Notes under the pieces: model-generated
What the model saw: the letters and a program-made list of their open reading frames with translations, nothing else
What the model was told of the DNA's origin: nothing
Databases searched by the model: none
Source of the DNA: Phenylobacterium sp.
GTDB taxonomy: Bacteria; Pseudomonadota; Alphaproteobacteria; Caulobacterales; Caulobacteraceae
Reading direction: 5' to 3'
Assembly: GCF_004299445.1 (NCBI RefSeq)
Contig: NZ_SCTC01000024.1
Span: forward strand, 1-49,906
Length of the DNA: 49,906 nt
Made by a program: the position numbers and the translations under genes
Shown here: positions 16,006 to 23,767 of the stretch, piece after piece
How positions within the stretch are numbered: position 1 is the stretch's first letter
How the letters are laid out: the number at the start of each line of letters is the position of its first letter

Positions 16006-16254
16006 GTGACGGTGGCGACCGGACTGCTGATGGCGCTGTTGCTGGCGCAGGCGGCGGTTCCGGCCGCGGCCGGGCCGGCGACCGAGCCGGTCAAGCCCGC
16101 CAAGGCCGAGAAACCGAAGAAGATCTGCGTCGAGGAGGCCCAGATGGGCAGCCACTTCAAGACGCGGATCTGCGCCACTCCCGAGGAGTGGGAGCGCCGC
16201 CGCGAACGCGACGCGGCGGTGCTGCAGCGCGGGGCGAACACGCCGACGAAGTAG
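16006..16254 (+). CDS. small exported hypothetical protein
   Basis: An 82-residue protein with a signal peptide (LLMALLLAQAAVPAAAG), a Pro/Lys-rich linker (EPVKPAKAEKPKK), and a compact C-terminus CVEEAQMGSHFKTRICATPEEWERRR with two cysteines 16 apart. Short periplasmic proteins with this C-x(n)-R-x-C-x-T-x-x-E-W pattern are common and uncharacterised in Caulobacterales and Sphingomonadales. It starts at GTG 16006, five bases after the VOC stop, so it is probably co-transcribed with it. Confidence 0.65.
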   Translation: MTVATGLLMALLLAQAAVPAAAGPATEPVKPAKAEKPKKICVEEAQMGSHFKTRICATPEEWERRRERDAAVLQRGANTPTK

Positions 16255-16268
16255 GACGCCGCCTCCCC

Positions 16269-17051
16269 CTAGTCGTCCGCCAGTTGTCGCCAGCCGACGG
16301 CGCGGACGCGGGCGGGGCCCAGGGCGCCGGCAAGCGGTGAGCGGACGAAGAGGCCGGCGAAGGCCCGGTCGCGGATGTTGAGGCCGCCGGCGTAGGCGCC
16401 GAAGGCCGGCAGGATCACGCGCTCGCCGTCGGTGACGAAGCAACGCCGGCGTACGCTGCCGCGGGCCGCGACCACGCGGGCGGCAGGATGCAGGTGGCCG
16501 GCGACCTCGCCGGGCCGTTGGCCGGGCTGCGGCTCGTGGCGGAAATCGAGACCCTCCAGCGCGATCTCGTCGGCGGTCTCGCCCGGCAGGCAGCGGGGGC
16601 CGTCGGCGTCGTGGTTGCCCACCACCCAGATCAGGCGGCGGCCGTCGGCCAGCCCAGCCAGACGCGCGGCGTGGTCAGGCGCCAGGCGGTCCTCGGACCG
16701 GCGGTCGTGGAAGGTGTCGCCCAGCAGCACGACGGCGGCCGGCGAGAGCGCGGCGACCTCGGCTTCCAGGCGGCGCAGGGTCTCGGCGGTGTCGTAGGGC
16801 GGCAGCAGCTGGCCGCGCGAGGCATAGGCCGAGCCCTTCTCCAGGTGGAGGTCGGCCACCACCAGCGTGCGGCTGGCGGCAAGCCACAGGGCGCCCGAGG
16901 GGCGGAAGACGACCGCGGTGTTGCGCACGCGCAGGCTCAGGCCGCCGCAGGGGCTGGCCTCGAAGCTGAAGCCCCCTCCACCGTGCTGCGCACGGTCCCC
17001 CTCCCCCAAAGGGGGAGGAATGGGCGCTTCGGTTACGCGGACGTCGTTCAC
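16269..17051 (-). CDS. pdeM: ligase-associated DNA damage response endonuclease PdeM
   Basis: Calcineurin-like metallophosphoesterase of the PdeM family, which accompanies a DEXH helicase and often an ATP-dependent DNA ligase in a repair module. Metal-binding motifs are visible: VVADLHLEKGS near residue 66, LLGDTFHDRR near residue 108, WVVGNHD near residue 143, and GHLHPAARV near residue 185. The GTG start overlaps the helicase stop (GTGA), so the two are translationally coupled. Residues about 10-27 (PIPPPLGEGDRAQHGGGG) are encoded by a palindromic repeat at 16972-17018 and are not part of the usual family N-terminus. The ligase and exonuclease partners of this system are not in the window. 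Confidence 0.88.
   Translation of the reverse strand: MNDVRVTEAPIPPPLGEGDRAQHGGGGFSFEASPCGGLSLRVRNTAVVFRPSGALWLAASRTLVVADLHLEKGSAYASRGQLLPPYDTAETLRRLEAEVAALSPAAVVLLGDTFHDRRSEDRLAPDHAARLAGLADGRRLIWVVGNHDADGPRCLPGETADEIALEGLDFRHEPQPGQRPGEVAGHLHPAARVVAARGSVRRRCFVTDGERVILPAFGAYAGGLNIRDRAFAGLFVRSPLAGALGPARVRAVGWRQLADD
16972..17018. repeat. palindromic GC-rich repeat inside pdeM
   Basis: CCCCCTCCACC (16972-16982), a GTGCTGCGCAC core hairpin, GGTCCCCCTCCC and a closing GGGGGAGG match the repeat family seen at 8654, 18904, 46511, 46593 and 47055. It lies in frame within the first 30 codons of pdeM and lengthens its N-terminus. Confidence 0.7.
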
Positions 17052-19660
17052 TGGGTGGCCTCGGCGATGAGATCGGCTTCCGCGTCGGCCAGGATCATCT
17101 CGCGGGCGTCGCCGGGCGAGCGTTCCTTGCCGATCTCCAACAGGATCGGCACCGAGAACGGAGACAGGTGGTCGAGGGCCGCGTGGCGGATGCGGCCGGC
17201 GATACGGTGCAGCATGTCGCCCAGCCGCGCCACGTCGATGAGGCCGGTCGCCGCATCATCGCGCGCGCAGCGCAGCAGCAGGTGGTCGGGCTGGTGGCGG
17301 CGCAGCACGTCGTAGATCAGGTCGGTGGAGAAGGTGATCTGGCGGCCGGTCTTGGCCTCGGCGCCCGGGAAGCGCCGTTCGATCAGACCCGAGATGATCG
17401 CGCAGCCCTTGAAGGCGCGCTTCATCATGAAGCTCTCCTGCAGCCAGCTTTCGAGGTCGTCGCCCAGCATGTCCTGGTCGAACAGGGCGTCGAGGTCGAC
17501 GCGGTCCATCGGCTCCAGCGCCCAGATGGCCATGGCGTAGTCGTTACAGACGAAGCCCAGCGGGCCGATGCCGAGGCGCTCCAGCCGGCGGGTGAGCAGC
17601 ATGGCGAGCGTGGTGTGGGCCAGCCGACCCTCGAAGGGGTAGCAGACCAGGAAGTGGCGCTTCCTGTGCGGGAAGGTCTCGAGCAGCAGCTCGTCCTCGC
17701 CAACGATGAGGGACTTGTCCTTCTGGACCTCCAGCCACTCGCGCACGTCGTCGGGCAGGACGGCCCAGTGGCTCTGGTCGAACATCAGCTGGCGCACGCG
17801 CTTGGCCAGGTAGGTGGAGAGCGCGAACTTCGAGCCGCCCCAGGACGGCATCTTGGGGTCCTTGTTGGCGGCGGGACTGACCAGCACGTCGAGGTTGGTG
17901 ATGCCCACCAGCGTCCAGACCTGGCCGGCGAAGACGAAGGTGTCGCCGGGATCGAGCATTTCCAGCATGCCCTCCTCGACTTCCCCGATCTTGCGCCCGC
18001 CCCTTCCTGCTCTGTTGGGGCCTCCCCGGGCGGCGATACGGACGGACAACATGGCCGGCGACACGATGGCTCCCACGTTCAGACGATGACGCTGGGCGAT
18101 CTGCAGGTTGCGGACGCGCCACTTCCCGTCTTGTCCCTGCACGATGCGTCGGAATCGGTCGTAGGTTTTCAGTGCGTATCCGCCGGTCGAGACGAAATCG
18201 ACGACCTGTTCGAAGTCCTCCCAGGGCAGGTCGCGGTAGGGCCCGGCTGAGCGGACCTCATCGTAGAGTTCCAAGAGGTCAAAGGGCTCGGAGACCGCGC
18301 AGCCCATGACGTGCTGGGCCAGGACGTCGAGGGCGCCGACGCGCGGCGGATCGCCGTCGAGGCGGTTCTCGGCGATGGCCTCGCGGGCGGCCTGGCACTC
18401 CAGCATCTCGAAGCGGTTGGCGGGGACGAAGAGCGCACGGCTGGGTTCGTCCAGCCGGTGGTTCGCACGGCCGATCCGCTGGACCATGCGGCTCGCGCCC
18501 TTGGGGCTGGCCAGCTGGATGACCAGGTCGACATCGCCCCAGTCGATCCCGAGGTCGAGGGTGGAAGTGCAGACCACCGCGCGCAGTTCGCCGCGGGCCA
18601 TGGCGGCCTCGACCTTGCGGCGCTGTTCGGCCGCCAGGCTGCCGTGGTGGAGCGCGATCGGCAGGCCGTCGTCGTTGATCTTCCACAGCTCCTGGAAGGC
18701 GAACTCGGCCTGGAAGCGGGTGTTGACGAAGATCAGCGCGATCTTCGAGCGCCGGATGACGTCGTAGACCTCGGCCATGGCATGCTGGGCCGTGTGGCCG
18801 GCCCAGGGGACGCGGCCTTCCGAGAGCAGGACGTCGACGATGGGCTCGGCGCCGGGCGGGCCGCGGACCAGGGCGATGGACTGGGGGCCGTGGCGCACCA
18901 GCGCCCCCTCCACCCCTTCGGGGTCCCCCTCCCCCGTTGGCACGGGGGAGGAACTGGGAAGATGAGTTCCTCCCCCGCTTGCGGGGGAGGTGTCGGCGAA
19001 GCTGACGGAGGGGGCGTTGGGGCCGTGCGAGGCCATCCAGGTCTTGATGACCTCGGGATCGTCCACCGTCGCGCTCAGGCCCACGCGGCGCATGTGGGGC
19101 GCGAGCTGTTGCAGGCGGGCGAGGTCGAGGGCCAGGAGGTCGCCGCGCTTGGAGGCGTGCAGGGTGTGGATCTCGTCCAGGATCACGCAGCGCAGGTCTT
19201 CGAAGTAGAGGCGCGCGCCTTCCCAGGCACAGAGCAGCGCGAGCTGTTCGGGGGTGGTGAGCAGGATGTCGGGCGGTTTCACCCGCTGGCGCTGGCGGCG
19301 CGCGATGCCGGTGTCCCCGGTGCGGCTCTCGGCGACGATCGGCAGGCCCATTTCCAGGATCGGCGCATTCAGGTTGCGCTCGACGTCCACGGCCAGCGCC
19401 TTCAGGGGCGAGATGTAGAGGGTGTGCAGGCCGCGAGGACTGTTCGCGGGGGGCCGCTCGGCGATCTCGATCAGGCTGGGCAGGAAGCCGGCCAGGGTCT
19501 TTCCGCCGCCGGTGGGCGCGATCAGCAGGGCGTCCTGCCCGGTGCGGCCCTTGGCCACCATCTCGAGCTGATGCGCACGCGGCGCCCAGCCGCGGCCGGC
19601 GAACCAGGCCTGGAACTTGGGCGGCAGAAGATCGGCGGAAAGGCCCGCGGCGTCGGCCAT
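17048..19660 (-). CDS. ligase-associated DNA damage response DEXH box helicase (Lhr-like)
   Basis: Superfamily 2 DNA helicase of about 870 residues. Motifs in order: Q-type RAHQLEM, Walker A APTGGGKT, PLKAL (Ia), TTPEQL (Ib), DEIH (II), GLSATV (III), FVNTRFQAE (IV), STLDLGIDWG (V) and QRIGRANHR (VI). These are followed by the winged-helix and Lhr-type C-terminal region typical of the ligase-associated subfamily. It is coupled to PdeM. A 27-30 residue Gly/Ser/Pro insertion after motif III (DTSPASGGGTH...DPEGVEGA) is encoded by a palindromic repeat. A second odd insertion (AARGGPNRAGRGGRKIG) lies near residue 560. I chose ATG 19660; a TTG 15 codons earlier is open. A near-match to the SOS box (GTTC-N7-GTTT, 19678-19692) is just upstream. 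Confidence 0.9.
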   Translation of the reverse strand: MADAAGLSADLLPPKFQAWFAGRGWAPRAHQLEMVAKGRTGQDALLIAPTGGGKTLAGFLPSLIEIAERPPANSPRGLHTLYISPLKALAVDVERNLNAPILEMGLPIVAESRTGDTGIARRQRQRVKPPDILLTTPEQLALLCAWEGARLYFEDLRCVILDEIHTLHASKRGDLLALDLARLQQLAPHMRRVGLSATVDDPEVIKTWMASHGPNAPSVSFADTSPASGGGTHLPSSSPVPTGEGDPEGVEGALVRHGPQSIALVRGPPGAEPIVDVLLSEGRVPWAGHTAQHAMAEVYDVIRRSKIALIFVNTRFQAEFAFQELWKINDDGLPIALHHGSLAAEQRRKVEAAMARGELRAVVCTSTLDLGIDWGDVDLVIQLASPKGASRMVQRIGRANHRLDEPSRALFVPANRFEMLECQAAREAIAENRLDGDPPRVGALDVLAQHVMGCAVSEPFDLLELYDEVRSAGPYRDLPWEDFEQVVDFVSTGGYALKTYDRFRRIVQGQDGKWRVRNLQIAQRHRLNVGAIVSPAMLSVRIAARGGPNRAGRGGRKIGEVEEGMLEMLDPGDTFVFAGQVWTLVGITNLDVLVSPAANKDPKMPSWGGSKFALSTYLAKRVRQLMFDQSHWAVLPDDVREWLEVQKDKSLIVGEDELLLETFPHRKRHFLVCYPFEGRLAHTTLAMLLTRRLERLGIGPLGFVCNDYAMAIWALEPMDRVDLDALFDQDMLGDDLESWLQESFMMKRAFKGCAIISGLIERRFPGAEAKTGRQITFSTDLIYDVLRRHQPDHLLLRCARDDAATGLIDVARLGDMLHRIAGRIRHAALDHLSPFSVPILLEIGKERSPGDAREMILADAEADLIAEATQ
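18904..18991. repeat. palindromic GC-rich repeat inside the helicase gene
   Basis: CCCCCTCCACC, a short CCTTCGGGG core, GGTCCCCCTCCCCC and CGGGGGAGGAA, followed by TTCCTCCCCCGC-TT-GCGGGGGAGG. It is the same family as the intergenic repeats at 8654 and 46511. It is inserted in frame in the helicase, between motif III and the domain-2 linker, without stop codons on the coding strand. Confidence 0.75.
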
Positions 19661-19752
19661 GGGAGGCGCTATAGCATGTTCCCGTTTGGTTTCACCCCCG
19701 CTCAACGCGTAGCCCCTAGCGCCCGCGCGCGTTTTCGGCTGGAAAGGGATCG

Positions 19753-20496
19753 ATGCGTTTCGGTCTCGTCACCCTCGTCGCAACATTGCTGATCGCCGCC
19801 TGTTCGTCGCAGGTGGAGGGCCCGGCTGCGCAGGCGGCGCCGGTGAAGCGGGACGCGGCCGGGTTCCCCATGCCGGACCGGCCGGTGGCGGGGATCGTGG
19901 CGGCCGAGTGGTCGAACGGGCCCGACCGGGACGCGGCCGACGAGTCCGGGCAGCTAATCCGGAAGCTGGAGATCAAGCCCGGGATGGCGGTGGCCGATAT
20001 CGGGGCCGGGTCGGGCTATCACACGCTTCGCCTGTCTCCCGCGGTGGGCGACACGGGCGTGGTCTATGCCGAGGACATCGTCGAGGCCTACCTTTCCGGC
20101 CTGAAGCGCGAGGCCGAGCGGCGCAACCTGAAGAACGTGAAGATCGTGGTGGGCACGCCCGACGATCCCAAGCTGCCGGCGGGCGCGGTGGACCGGGCGG
20201 TTCTGGTCCACATGTACCACGAGATCGAGAGCCCCTACGCCCTGCTGTGGCGGCTGGGCGACGCGCTGAAGCCGGGCGGCCGCGTGGGCGTGATCGACCT
20301 GGACCGGCCGACCAACAGCCACGGCACGCCGCCCGCGTTGCTGAAGTGCGAGTTCGAGGCGGTGGGCTACAGGCAGCTGTCGAACACGCCGCTGGACGGC
20401 GGGATCGGCTACATCGCCATCTTCGAGGCGCCGGTGAAGCGGCCCAAGCCGGCCGACATCAAGCCCTGCAAGGCGCCGCCGGCGCCGCGGTCTTAA
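19753..20496 (+). CDS. class I SAM-methyltransferase-fold lipoprotein
   Basis: A 247-residue Rossmann methyltransferase with an export signal: MRFGLVTLVATLLIAAC is a lipoprotein signal with an LIAAC lipobox (Cys17). The SAM-binding motif I is clear (VADIGAGSGYHTLRLS near residue 79), with an acidic residue in the next strand (YAEDIVEAY) and LPAGAVDRAVLVHMYHEI as motif IV-like. Export is odd because SAM is cytoplasmic; either it has lost methyltransferase activity or the lipobox is cytoplasmic in practice. Similar exported methyltransferase-like proteins are known in Proteobacteria. The next gene starts 6 bp after its stop. Confidence 0.8.
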   Translation: MRFGLVTLVATLLIAACSSQVEGPAAQAAPVKRDAAGFPMPDRPVAGIVAAEWSNGPDRDAADESGQLIRKLEIKPGMAVADIGAGSGYHTLRLSPAVGDTGVVYAEDIVEAYLSGLKREAERRNLKNVKIVVGTPDDPKLPAGAVDRAVLVHMYHEIESPYALLWRLGDALKPGGRVGVIDLDRPTNSHGTPPALLKCEFEAVGYRQLSNTPLDGGIGYIAIFEAPVKRPKPADIKPCKAPPAPRS

Positions 20497-20501
20497 GGCC
20501 C

Positions 20502-21782
20502 GTGTGCGACACGCTTACCGCGCTGGCGGCGGCCACGCAGCGGGGCGCGGTGCTGTTCGCCAAGAACAGCGACCGGGAGCGGAACGAGGCGCAGAGGCTG
20601 GAGCTGTCGCCGGCGCGGGTGAACGCCGAGCCCACGGTGCTGAAGGCGACCTACATCACCCTGCCCGACGCGCCGCGGACCTATGCGTGCCTGCTCAGCC
20701 GCCCCTTCTGGATGTGGGGCGCCGAGATGGGGGTGAACGAGGCCGGGGTGGCGATCGGCAACGAGGCGCTGCACGCGAAGACGCCGGCCCAGCGGCGGCG
20801 CGCGCTGATCGGCATGGACCTGGTGCGGCTGGGGCTGGAGCGGGGCGGCACGGCGCGCGAGGCGCTAGACGTGATCGTCGGGCTGCTGGAGGCGTACGGC
20901 CAGGGCGGCGACTGCGGGCACCTGGGGCGGTTCTACTACAACAACGGCTTCATCATCGCCGACAGCGCGGAAGCCTATGTGCTGGAGACGGCGGGCCGGT
21001 CGTGGGTGTGGGAGCGGGTGCGGACAACGAGGGCGCTGTCGAACGCCTATTCGATCGGCGCGAGCTATGACGGGATCAGCGCCGACCTGGACCGGGGCGC
21101 CGCCTATGACGTGGCCGCCAGCCTGATCGACGAGGCGCGCGATGCGGTGAGCTTCGGCCGCGGGCGGTGCGCGCGGGGCCAGGCGCTGCTGGACCGGACG
21201 GCGCCCGCGCTGACGCCGGCGTCGATGATGGCGATCCTGCGCGACCACGGCGACGACGCAGACTGGAGCCCGGCCAATACGGCGCGGCGGACGATCTGCA
21301 TGCACGCCTCGACGGGGGCCCGGCGCAGCCAGTCGGTGGGATCGATGGTGAGCGAGCTCAAGGGCGGGCGCAGCGTGCACTGGGTGACCGGGAGTTCGGC
21401 GCCCTGCATCAGCGTCTTCAAGCCGTTCGTGTTCAGCGCGGCGGCGCCCGACTTCGGACCGGCGCCGAGAGACCGGGCCGACGGCTCTCGCTGGTGGCGG
21501 CATGAGGCGCTGCACCGGGCCGCCCTGGGCGATTTCTGCGCGGCGCTGGCCGAGATCGCGCCCGAACGCGACGCGCTGGAGGCGCGGTTCCTGGCGCGGA
21601 TCGATGCCGCGGGCGACGGCGATTTGGAGACCGCCGTCGCCCTGTGCTGGCGCGAGGCGGACGAGGCGGAGGACCGGTGGCTGGCCCGCCTGTCGGGACG
21701 CCAGCCCGTGGAGCCGCTGGCCCACCGCCGCAGCTGGGCGCGGCTCAATCACGTGGCCGGATTCGGCGCGGGCGGCGGCTGA
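20502..21782 (+). CDS. secernin/C69-type Ntn hydrolase (dipeptidase-like)
   Basis: A 426-residue Ntn-hydrolase of the C69 peptidase/secernin group. It begins VCDTLTALAAATQRGAVLFAKNSDRERNEAQ: Cys2 would become the N-terminal nucleophile after removal of the initiator methionine, and the AKNSDRE.NEAQ block is the family signature. Other conserved parts are WMWGAEMGVNEAGVAIGNEA and NNGFIIADSAEAYVLETAGRSW. Such enzymes hydrolyse dipeptides or other amides; there is no signal peptide, so it acts in the cytoplasm. GTG at 20502 is the only start that places Cys at position 2. It is co-transcribed with the methyltransferase-like gene. Confidence 0.88.
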   Translation: MCDTLTALAAATQRGAVLFAKNSDRERNEAQRLELSPARVNAEPTVLKATYITLPDAPRTYACLLSRPFWMWGAEMGVNEAGVAIGNEALHAKTPAQRRRALIGMDLVRLGLERGGTAREALDVIVGLLEAYGQGGDCGHLGRFYYNNGFIIADSAEAYVLETAGRSWVWERVRTTRALSNAYSIGASYDGISADLDRGAAYDVAASLIDEARDAVSFGRGRCARGQALLDRTAPALTPASMMAILRDHGDDADWSPANTARRTICMHASTGARRSQSVGSMVSELKGGRSVHWVTGSSAPCISVFKPFVFSAAAPDFGPAPRDRADGSRWWRHEALHRAALGDFCAALAEIAPERDALEARFLARIDAAGDGDLETAVALCWREADEAEDRWLARLSGRQPVEPLAHRRSWARLNHVAGFGAGGG

Positions 21783-21889
21783 AGCGTCGGCTCAGATGGG
21801 CCCGCCGACCCTTACCGGGAATTCACTTCGGAGCGCGGGCGCGGGCCACTAAGCCTGCGTCACGCAATCGCTTCGGGGTTACGCCGCCA

Positions 21890-23716
21890 ATGTTTCGCAC
21901 CGCCTGTTCCATCCTGGCGCTGAGCGCCGCGCTGATCGCCGCGCCGGCCCTGGCCCAGGCGCCGGCCGCCGCGGCGCCGGCGCCGGCCGCCGCGCAGTCC
22001 GAGGACGCTCGCCTGGCCGCCTTCTTCCAGGCCGCGTTCCTGGAGATGGCGCGGATGAGTCCCGAGACGCTGACGCAACTGGGCATCAAGCAGCGCTACA
22101 ACGAACTGGGCGACTACACCTACGAGGGCCAGAAGAAGCAGGTGGACGCCGGCAACGCGCTGGTGGCGCGGATGAAGCGCGAGTTCGACCGCGCCAAGCT
22201 GTCGCCCGCCTCGCAGCTTTCGTACGACCTGTTCCAGAAGACGGCGGAGACCCAGACCGTCCAGCTCAAGTGGTACTGGCAGAGCTATGCCGTGAGCTCC
22301 ACCGGCAGCGCGCTGGACAACCTGCCGGTGCTGCTGATCAACGCGCACAAGGTGGCCGACACCGCCGACGCCGAGGCCTACATCGCGCGCCTGAAGGCGT
22401 TTGAGCGCGTGGCGGGCGAGGTCTCGGACGACATCGACCAGCGCACGGCCAAGGGCTTCCTGCCGCCGGCGTTCGTGTTCGGCCGGGTGATCCCCGACGC
22501 CCAGAACCAGATCAAGGGCGCCCCGTTCGACGGCGGCGCGGACCATCCCGTGTGGGCCGACTTCAAGGCCAAGGTGGACGCGCTGTCGATCGACGCGGCG
22601 GCCAAGGCCAAGCTGAAGGCCGACGCCGAAGCGGCGCTGAAGGGCGAGTGGAAGCGCGGCTACGATCGCTACATCGCCGCACTGACCGCGATGTCGAAGA
22701 AGGCCACGAGTGTGACCGGCGTCTGGGCTCTGCCGCAGGGCGACGCGTTCTATGCCGACATGGTCGCCTTCTACACGACCACCCCGCTGACCCCGGACCA
22801 GATCCACGCCACCGGCCTGTCGGAGGTGGCGCGCATCCGCAAGGAGATGGACGCGATCCGCGTGAAGGTGGGCTTCAAGGGCGACCTGGACGCGTTCCTC
22901 ACCGAGGTGCGGACAAACCCGAAGTTCAAGTACCCCAACACCGACGCCGGCAAGCAGCAGTACCTGACCGACGCCAAGAAGATCATCGCCGACTACATGG
23001 CGGTGGCGGACAAGCAGTTCTCCACCCTGCCCAAGCAGGCGCTGGAGGTGCGCGCCGTCGAGCCGTTCCGCGAGAAGACCGCCTCCACCGCCTTCTACAA
23101 CCCGGGCGCCCCCGACGGATCACGGCCGGGGATCTTCTACGTGAACCTGTCCGACATGACCCAGGTGTCGAAGGTGCAGCTTCCGGCCATCGCCTATCAC
23201 GAGGGCGCGCCGGGGCATCACTTCCAGATCGCGCGCGCCCAGGAGCAGGCCGACCTGCCGATGTTCCGCCGGTTCAGCTATCAGGGCGCCTACATCGAGG
23301 GCTGGGGCCTCTATGCCGAGAAGCTGGGCAAAGAAGCCGGCTTCTACCAGGACCCCTATGACGACTTCGGCCGCCTGAGCCTGGAGATCTGGCGGGCCGT
23401 GCGCCTGGTGCTGGACACCGGCATCCACCAGAAGCGTTGGACCCGCGATCAGGCGATCGCCTACATGCGCGCCAACACGCTGAGCTCGGACCTGGACATC
23501 GCCCGCGAGGTCGACCGCTACTTCACGACGCCGGGCCAGGCCACAAGCTACAAGATCGGCCAGCTGAAGATCCTGGAGCTGCGCGAGAAGGCGCGGAAGG
23601 CGATGGGTCCGAAGTTCGACCTCAAGGCCTTCCACGAGGTGATCCTGGCCGCGGGCCCGCTGCCGCTGGACGTCGTGGAAAGCCGGGTCGACGCGTTCAT
23701 CGCCGGCGCAAAGTAA
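21890..23716 (+). CDS. DUF885 family exported metallopeptidase-like protein
   Basis: A 608-residue DUF885 protein. The signal peptide is MFRTACSILALSAALIAAPALAQA, followed by an Ala/Pro linker. The zinc-site motif HEGAPGHH is at residues 437-444 in the context AIAYHEGAPGHHFQIA, and a downstream GWGLYAEKLGKE supplies the third-ligand glutamate candidate. Members resemble M32/thimet-type carboxypeptidases and are thought to be periplasmic peptidases; activity is little characterised. It follows the Ntn hydrolase by 107 bp on the same strand. A hairpin beyond the stop separates it from the convergent P450. Confidence 0.87.
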   Translation: MFRTACSILALSAALIAAPALAQAPAAAAPAPAAAQSEDARLAAFFQAAFLEMARMSPETLTQLGIKQRYNELGDYTYEGQKKQVDAGNALVARMKREFDRAKLSPASQLSYDLFQKTAETQTVQLKWYWQSYAVSSTGSALDNLPVLLINAHKVADTADAEAYIARLKAFERVAGEVSDDIDQRTAKGFLPPAFVFGRVIPDAQNQIKGAPFDGGADHPVWADFKAKVDALSIDAAAKAKLKADAEAALKGEWKRGYDRYIAALTAMSKKATSVTGVWALPQGDAFYADMVAFYTTTPLTPDQIHATGLSEVARIRKEMDAIRVKVGFKGDLDAFLTEVRTNPKFKYPNTDAGKQQYLTDAKKIIADYMAVADKQFSTLPKQALEVRAVEPFREKTASTAFYNPGAPDGSRPGIFYVNLSDMTQVSKVQLPAIAYHEGAPGHHFQIARAQEQADLPMFRRFSYQGAYIEGWGLYAEKLGKEAGFYQDPYDDFGRLSLEIWRAVRLVLDTGIHQKRWTRDQAIAYMRANTLSSDLDIAREVDRYFTTPGQATSYKIGQLKILELREKARKAMGPKFDLKAFHEVILAAGPLPLDVVESRVDAFIAGAK

Positions 23717-23731
23717 GCGTGGTCTGGCGAG

Positions 23732-23753
23732 CCTTCTCCCTTGCGGGAGAAGG
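23732..23753. terminator. hairpin between DUF885 and P450 genes
   Basis: CCTTCTCCC-TTGC-GGGAGAAGG, a perfect 9-bp stem, lies 15 bp after the DUF885 stop and just before the converging P450 stop. There is no T tract. The same sequence type occurs as a dispersed REP motif in many alphaproteobacteria, so it may be a repeat serving as an mRNA end. Confidence 0.5.
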
Positions 23754-23767
23754 TGTCGGCGGCGCGC

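Noticed and set aside
17168..19792. Long plus-strand frames opposite the helicase
   Set aside because: They are antisense to a protein with all SF2 helicase motifs and have no motif or ribosome binding site of their own.
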